Of a stretch of DNA of 64,000 nt, positions 49,534-58,103 are shown one piece after another. Source of the stretch: Agelas oroides. Lineage: Eukaryota > Porifera > Demospongiae > Agelasida > Agelasidae. Each line of letters begins with the position of its first letter. Within the stretch, counting starts at the first letter, position 1. Made by a program: the position numbers and the translations under genes. Location of the stretch: contig OX422203.1 in NCBI GenBank assembly GCA_949130485.1, positions 7,032,710 to 7,096,709 of the forward strand. The letters run 5' to 3'. The notes under the pieces were generated by a model, which made no database searches, was not told the DNA's origin, and saw nothing but the letters and a program-made list of their open reading frames with translations.

Positions 49534-50826
49534 CTAATCAAGGTAGGGAGGTGGGGGTTCTTTGATGTGTTCTTCATCATAGGAAGGTGGAGCTTTTGCA
49601 GTGGGTTCTTCACCCTGAAAAGTGTTCTTATTCTGTGAGGTGGCTTCATCTGGCTGGGTGTATGCAGGGTACTGGTGGGCAGTAGAATAGTCTGGTGGTG
49701 GTGCATTCTGGAGCTCTGACTCAAGGGGTATTGTGGAGTGTGGTACACCAGTGGAGGTGCTAGTGGCTTCTGAGCTTGAGTTCACAGTTGGTGGCTGGTC
49801 CAATGAATAGCTGTGTGTTGTGGATGGCTGCTGGACCCTTGGTTGTACATTTGATGAGTGGCTTTGTGAGCGCATACAGTTCCTTACAAATATAATCATC
49901 ATTCCACATACAAAAAGTAAGAAACTTATCATGCCCAAGATAGAGCCAATGATTATTCCAAAGTTGCTGCCCCCGGAACTTGGTCTCGAGGGTCTGGAGG
50001 TGCTGGTATCTGCAGTGGCAACAATTATAAACAATCAACTGAAGCTGTCTGGGTGAGAGGCTGGGAACAGGGATGTACACATGCATGGCACACATACAGT
50101 CTGCATACCAACATAAAAAGGGATCAAGTTGGACAACTTACAGCTGCAGCCTCTCTCATCTCTTCCATCCGAGCATTGTCTGATTCTATCGCACACCTGG
50201 TAGTGAGGAATACACCGACTTCCACAACGAAAACATGTGCCTGAATCAGTTTAAAAGGGGGAAGTAAATACCAGCCAAGTAGTGTAGCTAGGTATGTGCC
50301 AATACTATTTTAGTGCAGGTTCTCACTGGATACTGTTCCAAAACTTTCTGTTGGGGGGTCTGTTGTTGGGGGGTCTGTTGTTGCAGTCACTGATGTCACA
50401 ATGATATTATACTTGGTGAACAGATGCATGTAGCAAAATCAGTCTCAATTATATAGATGGGAGATTTGACAAATACAGTTTAACTATGCAGTCTGAGGTA
50501 ATCAAATTCCCTACTATTGCATGGGGCACTATCTTCAGTCAACCCCCCCCATATAATCCTCATCAACTGCCCAATAGGGGGGTAGTGGGGCATAACATTG
50601 ATAGGCGCATAAACAATAGCTATAGACTTACGTAGCTGGGAATTTGACAGACCACCACACAGGAGAATTACTGCATGAGAAGGGGAGTATATTAAATTTG
50701 GCGAAACTATTATAAAGTAATACAATACTCTGAGCTACCCTCAATTATTAATCAAATTGACCTGTTGCACAATAAAAATTCGCATGTACTGCATGACTCA
50801 CCAAGTAACAATTGAATAGCAGCCAT
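49534..50826 (-). CDS. Gene C: short paralogue, signal peptide + LDLa + TM + PPxY tail
   Basis: Exons in transcript order: 50802-50826, 50632-50670, 50142-50240, 49534-50009; total 639 nt, 212 aa, phases consistent. It keeps the signal-peptide exons, one LDLa repeat (two residues shorter than in A/B, six Cys kept), the TM helix and a tail with three PPxY motifs (PPPDY, APPSY, PPPPY). Both ectodomain copies and the eight-Cys module are absent. A linker exon like that of gene A remains at 50342-50395, but an 11-base deletion has removed its normal acceptor, so it is probably skipped. A weak upstream-free AG could still include it in frame. Confidence 0.7.
50478..50612 (+). repeat. Dispersed repeat, copy 1
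   Basis: GAGGTAATCAAATTCC ... CATCTTCAGTCAA ... CATCAACTGCCCAATA, homologous to 63736-63895 in a PRPF18 intron. It lies in gene C's intron between exons 2 and 3. Confidence 0.75.
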
Positions 50827-51159
50827 ATCTGAGTACGTAAACGCTCCGATAGCGCGATCTATATATTTGTGCGGTTATGATGTCAGGGTCATGATGTCAG
50901 GGTCATGACGTCAGGGTCATAGCAGTTCGTTCATGCGCAGTTCATCTCGAACGATCTCGAGCATATGCGCATATCCAGGGTCATGACGTCAGGGTCAATC
51001 AATGTCATGTCCGGCCGACTCGCCCGGGTCAAAGGTTATCCGGCTTTGCACGCATGACATGACAGGAGTTAGACTCTCACGTGCGGATCGGAGAGTGAGA
51101 GTCTGGCCTGCGAGACTAGACCGGAGTACGAGTCCAGAAATTCGTTCAGAGGACAGAAG

Positions 51160-51430
51160 CAAGGTGTACGTGGCCAGACTTCCAACCAGCAAGCAGAGAA
51201 CACGAACCCAATAGACCTCACAAACAAAAGACTGAATGAAAATGCAATCAGTTTTGCACAGAAGAGTGTGTAAGGCCTGATTGTGAACGTAAAATCAAGT
51301 CTGCAAGAGGAACCGTCCCCAGCTCATCCGAAATCCAGCCTGACCCCCCTTACAAGCCAGCAAATGATCAATGGTGCTCTCACTGACTTGTGAAGCCTGC
51401 CTGTTCAGCCTGCACCCATCACCCAACTTA
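51160..51430 (+). pseudogene. 5'-truncated relic of a gene F/G copy
   Basis: Sequence homologous to the 3' coding part of F/G (GTGTACGTGGCCAGACTTCC..., AAATCAAGTCTGCAAGAGG, CAAATGATCAATGGTG, ACTTGTGAAGCCTGCCTGTT) with stops, frameshifts and no TM segment. It lies convergent to gene D, as F does to gene A. Confidence 0.65.
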
Positions 51431-51695
51431 TACAGTGAAAACCAGTAGCTTCTAATGTAGAATGCCATAGTTAGCCTGATAGTGAAATGTACTATATACT
51501 TGTTCCCAGGCAACTCCCAGATTTTATCTCACAGATTCTACCGATTTTTCTCCACAGCTGCAAGATGAAATCTTGGAGTGCCTGGGAACAAGGCTACTTT
51601 ACTATTGGTATATATTTGGTGTTGAAAATGTCAAGCAAGAGCACCTCTATACTGATACGTATAGATATATACATGAAGGGCATATACACATACAA

Positions 51696-52459
51696 CTACG
51701 GGGTTTGGCTAGGGTAGGGAGGTGGGGGTTCTTTGATGGGTTCTTCATCATAGGAAGGTGGAGCTTCTGCAGTGGGTTCTTCAATGTGTTCTCCATTGAC
51801 AGTCTTATTCTGTGAGGTGGCTTCATCTGGCTGGGTATACACAGGGTACTGGTGGGCAGTAGAATAGGCTGGTGGAGGTACATTCTGGAGCTCTGACTCA
51901 AGGGGTACTGTGGAGTGTGGTAAACCAGTGGATGTATTGGTGGCTTCTGCGATTGTGTAGCTTGGCTCAGGATGTGGCTGCAAGGGATGGCCGTATGTTG
52001 TAGATGGCAGCTGGACCCTTGGTGACATTGACCGTTGTTCTTGTGATCTCACAATGTGTTTATAGAGTTTCACATAAAAAGCACAACAAAAACAGCAACA
52101 AATTACAATTGTAACAATGGTTGAAACAATGCCAAGGATGGTTCCAATCAGGCCATTGCCAGAGTCAGATGTCTGGGCATTTACCAAACCAGTACACATG
52201 AAGACAGCTGCAATATAGTGAGGAGAAAGAAGTATAGGTCATACAATTAAAATCTTCAGTTTAAACACTGTAGTATGGAAAGTGTGGATAGCCACGATTT
52301 TTAATACTACCGGTACCAACCATGTAGCCTACTATTTCAAGCTCAAACTGAAGCCTGCATGTCTAGATCTGTGCAATACTTGTGCACAAACTGAACTGCA
52401 TGTTATCGGATCTCTCTGCAATAGTGCTACTCACCAAGTAACAGCTGGACAGCATCCAT
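51696..52459 (-). CDS. Gene D: minimal paralogue, signal peptide + TM + PPxY tail
   Basis: Two exons, 52435-52459 and 51696-52207, total 537 nt (178 aa). The mature outside part is only about 10 residues (AQTSDSGNG...), followed directly by a TM helix containing several Cys (ICCCFCC) and a tail with VPPPAY, APPSY and PPPPYP. It shares the signal-exon start (MDAVQLLL) and tail with genes A-C but lacks any ectodomain. It could act as a signalling adaptor-like subunit or as a tail donor. Function unknown. Confidence 0.7.
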
Positions 52460-55400
52460 CTTTCAGTAAAACCTTCGCAGTGCAGTGAATAACGGTTGGT
52501 ATCGAGGTTGGGATAGTGTCGGTGTCACGGTACAAAGGTTCATGGGTTCAAAGGTGATAATGTATTCATAACCATGCATGCATGCATGTGGCCAGAGTGG
52601 GGTATATTGAATACTCTACTTCAGATGCATATACTAGGCGAATGCGGTGCATTGTGGAGCGAGGGTGAGCAAGTGTATGGAGTTACACTGGCAGTTAAAT
52701 ATTCAAAGCCCTTCCTCCCGAAGTGCTCATAGTTATGGATGTTTATACATAGGCCTATGTAATGAAATTATGTTTACATAGGTAATGAAATTATTAACTA
52801 GAGCTAGGAGGTTGAACAGCGTAAACAAGACACAAAATATGTATATTAATATATATTCACATAGGCGTAGGAAGCAAATGTGAAGTGTAGAGGCCATGCT
52901 GTGCCACGCGAAGCGCTGCAAAAAATAAAAGGGAAATAATTTGGCCGCGCATAGCGCGGCGGCGAATTTTTTCACAGTGTGCACCTTTAGACTGCAAAAT
53001 AAAGCCTTTTTTTCAACGGTGTATAATATTCTTGCCTCGTTCGCAGACCTTACAAACCCTCCAGTACAAGATTCAATTTATGTGGAAAACAGATTATACT
53101 GACTTCGTCGTCGTTCCCAGGAGAGCGCCCGGCTAGCTTTCGTCGCTTGTAGTAGTCTCTTTGAAAATCTGCATTAGCTTCGTACCGAGCCATCTCACAG
53201 TGTATACTTTAATCGGAAATGTACGCATGTAACTGCATATGAGACTGATGCAACGAAGAAGCTGCTTGACTTTAGCCTCGCTCCCAGACAACGAGGCTAG
53301 CTTGAGCCATAGCTAACTTAGCAGGTTATGAATATTAATTTACGGCCTAAAAAGTGTAGCGGCCAAAGCCGCTACGGCCGCTACGGTTCCTACGCCACTG
53401 ATTTAGCATTTTGAGTAACACATCCAAGCTTTGACTGTCATTCAAAACCCCAGGGTGACCCACATGGAGAGTACTCATTCACCCCACTCACCCTGTTTGC
53501 ATGGTTGCATAGAGTTGTGCGTTCGAGGGGGTTCGAGCGAACCCCCCTTTTGGCCTTCAAAAGATTTTATATACACCGCTGTACATTTTAAAGTGCCCTA
53601 CCGTTTGAAATTGGACCACTAGTCTCGCTGCTATTGAGAATCACCGCCGTCCAAACGAGTGTGGTTGCAGCTAGTTCGTTCATGGAGGACAAGCACGGAA
53701 CGCGCGCGTAAGCTATTTTTACGCCGCAGCGATGAATGTAGTAGAGCCTTGGTAGAAGTGTAGTACAGTCAAGCAGAGCCAAGTGGAGCCATGGTAGAGT
53801 GTAGTAGAGTGCAGTAGAGTCAACTAGAGAAGGACGCGCGTAAATACATGCGTAAATACATGCGTAAATAAAACGCTATTTCAGGCGCTCGAGAGTTCAC
53901 CAGTTTCCTTATAGTGATGTCACCTCACCTGCTGTTCTGTCAACCTTAGTACCTTCTCTCTATTCGAAGTCAGCTGGCTTAGTAAATACATACGTGGACA
54001 GCCAAAAATTGGATGCAATACTCCGCGAGCCATGTAGCTACTGCGGCTCTGCTTCTGTCCCAAAATGGCCTCAGAAGCAATCTCAGAGCATCTAATTTCT
54101 AAAATTTCCTGGGGAAGCATGCCTCCAGACCCCCCTAGTTTTGTATGCTTATGCATGCATACATACACATCAGACATCCATGTAACCCCCCTTCTAAAAA
54201 TCCTGGCTACGGGCCTGCTGTGCATATATACAACACAAAATTGGGTTGAGAAGTTAAGTGAAAAAAACTGTTGCCGCATACATGCATATTTAGATTGCAG
54301 AAAGGGTAAAGGCTGACCATGGGGACAGACAATCTTCAGTCTTGCTCTAATTATCCCCCTCTCTTTGTCATGGCACAAAGGAGCTAGAGTCTGGAAATGA
54401 GACCAATGTAGCCATGTTTGCATGAGATTTATGCATCGTGGCTTGGATGGAACACTGCATGCTGAAACAGTCTCAGGTTGTTCCCCGTGTCTTGCTCTGT
54501 CACATTCCAACCTGGCATCTCTTTAGTGGTAGTCTCAATCTTTCACGCTGACGGGCACTCATCTGCTGTATATCTGGCATCTCTTTCAGCAGCACTCTCA
54601 GCTGCTAACCTATGCCTGCATGATGCTGCAGGGTTCTCACATGCTGCAGTCTGGCGTCTCTTTCAGCAGTAGTTTCAGCTGCCAACGGTTGACGCTGACG
54701 GGTTCTCACATGCTGCAGTCTGGCGTCTCTTTCAGCAGTAGTTTCAGCTGCCAACGGTTGACGCTGACGGGTTCTCACATGCTGCAATCTGGCGTCTCTT
54801 TCAGCAGTAGCCAACGGTTGACGCTGACGGGTTCTCACATGCTGCAATCTGGCGTCTCTTTCAGCAGTAGTTTCAGCTGCTAACCTATGATGCTGCAGGG
54901 TTCTCTGACATGCTGCAGTCTGGCGTCTCTTTCAGCAGTAGTTTTAGCTGCCAACCTATGATGCTGCAGGGTTCTCTAGCTGACATGCATGCTGCAGTCT
55001 GGCGTCTCTTTCAGCAGTATAGTCTCAGCTGCCAACCTATGATGCTGCAGGGTTCTCATCTGCTGTAATCTGGCGTCTCGTTCATTGGCAGTCTACTCCT
55101 ATAATTCCTCCGCCTTCTCACTTTCCTGTTTTTTTTCGTCTGTCCGGTCTGCCGCGCGTCGAGTCCGATCCTCTCTCGTTCTCTCCTCTTAGGCCACTAT
55201 TTATTGTAAATTAGTTTCTATATCTGGGACTTTCTCTGATGTTCATGCGGGCGGGCACGGCCATTACCATTATTCGTCGATCTCAATAAAGTTGGTCTCC
55301 TGCATGGACTCGAGAGGTCATACCCCCTGTGGAAAGAAGCACGAAATATGGCGTCTGTGGGGTGAGCGCTCCGATGTTTTCGGAAAGGAGACATATTTTA

Positions 55401-55574
55401 GCTGGCTTACAGTGCGCTGAGTAGTTCTAAATCGACGTGCAACTCAGCATTACCGACGTGGGGCTCGCTCACGCTCGCCCCAATTATCCCTAAGCTTTCA
55501 GTGTTGAAAGCCACCTAAAGGTTCAAGCTAAATAATTATTCCTCTCTCCTATAGCTAACATGCGGCACACTCAC
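52460..55574 (+). other. Intergenic between genes D and E, mostly transposon debris
   Basis: It contains GCGTAGG-type termini (52864, 53390), a repeat with - strand frames like PVARIFRRGV (near 54200), and the Helitron-like repeat remnant. No intact gene recognised. Confidence 0.5.
54490..55095 (-). pseudogene. Remnant of a Helitron-type N-terminal repeat region
   Basis: On the - strand, ~69 bp tandem units translate to AERDARLQHVRTRQRQPLAA-type repeats of 23 residues. Such ERxARLQ repeats are known from the N-terminal part of Helitron/PIF1-like helicase proteins. Units are interrupted by stops and length changes, and no Rep or helicase motif follows. The link to Helitrons is from memory of the repeat style and is moderate. 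Confidence 0.45.
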
Positions 55575-55603
55575 CAAGCAACAACTGCATGGACAGGGTC
55601 CAT
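55575..55603 (-). pseudogene. Orphan signal-peptide exon relic
   Basis: Similar to the shared first exon of D/E (ATGGA..CTGTCCA then GTTGTTGCTTG|GTGAGT) but with a 4-base insertion that breaks the frame from the first ATG. The second ATG at 55590 would restore MQLLL in phase 1. No matching downstream exon precedes gene D, so it is probably a leftover of a deleted copy. Confidence 0.5.
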
Positions 55604-55962
55604 CTGATAACCTCGGCAGTGAGTACTATAGTACATATATGTGGGCTTATGACTAGGGACAAGACGCATCTATAACACCGCACTTCATGTGCCCAAACGA
55701 TTTGCTGCTAGTCTCACGAAGCCAGACTCTCACAGTCTGCGATAACCGTAACATCGACTCAGTCCTCCGAAGTGTCAACCACATAACAACATAGATAGTA
55801 GAGTACTAGTGTATCGTCACAATAACATTCATATTGGTAGAAAACAACAAACACAAATAATGATAGAGCTCAATAATTAAGGGTGCAGACTGCAATAGTA
55901 GACTTATATACAGAAATTGTATAGCTATCCAGTTACAACAGTGACAGGCTGCTCTCTATGAT

Positions 55963-56697
55963 TTACTCAGGATAGGAAGGTGGAGGTTCTGCAGTGGGTT
56001 CTTCACTGTGAAAAGTGTTCTTATTCTGTGAGGTGGCTTCATCTGGCTGGGTGTATACAGGGTACTGGTGGGCAGCAGAATAGTCTGGTGGTGGTGCATT
56101 CTGGAGCTCTGACTCAAGAGGCACTGTGGAGTGTGGTACACCATTGGTGGTTGGGTTCACAGTTGGTGGCTGTTCCAATGAATAAATAACATGACTTCCT
56201 GTGGTGACAGGTGGATCTCGAGTTACTTGCTGTGCTCGTGATCTCAATGCCTGGCTGCGCTTTTGGACTAAATAGATTCTGAGGCAACATACTGCCACCG
56301 CTATCAGAATAGTTACAGCTGAAAGGATGCCAGTAACAAGACCAATGGTTCTTCCAGTGCTAGTAGTAAATGTCTGAGCATTTACCAGACCAATACACAT
56401 GAGGACAGCTGTGGATGTAAGGAGAGAGGACAAAAGAGAGTAGCTATACATAATGAAAGTTGCGTAGACTGATTGTTCTGCATGTGAGCTGAGCATAAAA
56501 TTATAACCCTAGTAGCTAGCTACAGTCTCAATGTTTCACTACATGAATGTAGCTATATACATGCAACTGTGGGTATAGGTGACTATACTGGCTTCAGTTT
56601 GAGCTAAACCAATGAAACAGTAGAAAGAGCAATTAAGTACACTCTGCCTGTATAATACTGTGAAATACTCACCAAGTAACAACTGGACAGCATCCAT
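55963..56697 (-). CDS. Gene E: minimal paralogue, signal peptide + TM + PPxY tail
   Basis: Two exons, 56673-56697 and 55963-56408, total 471 nt (156 aa). It has the same layout as gene D: MDAVQLLL signal start, NAQTFTTSTGRT short outside stub, TM helix, basic RSQALRSRAQ stretch, and a tail with PPPDY and PPPSYP. The tail's last PPPPY motif is missing. Tail identity to genes B and C is much higher than TM identity. Confidence 0.7.
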
Positions 56698-57261
56698 CTC
56701 TCTTGACTATAGGGTATACTGTGTCCAAAGTAAAATTAATGCTTAACTCAATCTTTGTATGGAATGCCTTCCACTACTTATGTAGAGTTGGAGAGCCCAT
56801 ATATATAACACTACCACATGCCATGGCTGCCAAACAGGAAGTCATTTGTGTACTTCCCTTTTGGGACACCGCATTCACAGCCATCAACACTACTACTGTG
56901 GAGTTTTGAGACGTAACATCGGATCTATGTACGGATATATACGTGCATCTCATACCGGTGAAATTTATGCTTAAACTGCCATTCAGTTTTTGGACTGGAA
57001 CTGCATGGAAGGTTTCCCAAAACAAACCATCTCCCCCTTGCACCAACATACCGTCATTGTCGCGCATGTGCATGCGAGTCGTAAAGTAGTATAAATTGCC
57101 TAATGTTTTGACTGACGATAAAAGTAAGGATCGTGAATTACTGATCTCCCCCATTAGGCATCTCAAACAACTGTTTGGGCATTTACTACTACGTATGAGG
57201 AAAAGGATAATGTCTTCTTCTTCTTCTTATTCGTGAATTACTCATACCCTTGTTCCAACTT

Positions 57262-57816
57262 TCTACGAGGAGTCATTTTGAGGCTTCTTCGGTTTCTTGC
57301 TTCATTGGAGCCACATATATACATATTTGTTTCACACGCAGCACTATTATTTACAAAATCATGTATTATCTATAATATATGACAAATGCATGTTTGCAGT
57401 GGATACACACACCAGCTCTGTGGAGATCAGACATAATTTGATATAATTACTGTGCATGTCAGTGTGATTTATAATTGGATGCACTGGGTAGAGGAGGTAA
57501 TGTTCAACAGCTTTATAGCTAAGTGAGACAATTCTACAAGAATAATCAGCACTAGAAATAGCATGGATCAAATAACTGGAGTGTGTGCATATACTTAGTC
57601 AGCATATAGTTGGTTTCCTCATCAGAGAAGGGTAATGCAAACGAAAGTGTGTCTAGGCCTACCCCTCTAGCAAATACTTGAGCTACTTTGCACAACATGT
57701 ACACTGTACTTTCCTGTTTTACAACTCACCAATTGTGTCGTAGTACAGTGTCGTTGTTGTCTCCATTTCCCCATTTCTTCATTTCCCATTTCCCGTTCCT
57801 ACTTTTAGAGTGACCC
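57262..57816 (+). mobile_element. 5'-truncated copy of the MULE-like element
   Basis: Homologous to 35565-36264 (GAGGCTTCTTC, GTGGATACACACACCA, TTTGCACAACATGTACACT, TTCCTACTTTTAGAGTGACC). The left terminus is missing. It lies just upstream of the GH2 gene and may supply part of its upstream sequence. Confidence 0.7.
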
Positions 57817-58103
57817 GATCGCCGGCGATATCGATCGGCTCAGGAAGGGTGTTGTCCCTGTTCCGTTCTAGTCTCGGATCCGGAAGCGCCAGCCTCGTTC
57901 CCAGGCTCCTTCGCTCCGGAACGCGAAATTGACATTTGGAGGCGTGGCACTTTCGGTCTTTGCATTGTACCAGGCAGGAGCTTGTGAGCGTATGAATGTT
58001 GACAAGAACTCGTGACGGTTTTGTGACCTTCTCTACCGTGTGTTTGCAGGCTCAAGATTGTAAGCTATACAGCCATTGAGCCAGGCGCAGCGAGTTCTGA
58101 GCA

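Noticed and set aside
53920-54510. 196-residue - strand ORF
   Set aside because: It runs through dispersed repeat sequence (VARIFRRGV-type) and shows no family similarity; likely transposon debris.
56774-57166. 130-residue - strand ORF upstream of gene E
   Set aside because: No recognisable domain, no splice context and no paralogue in the cluster; kept as unproven rather than annotated.
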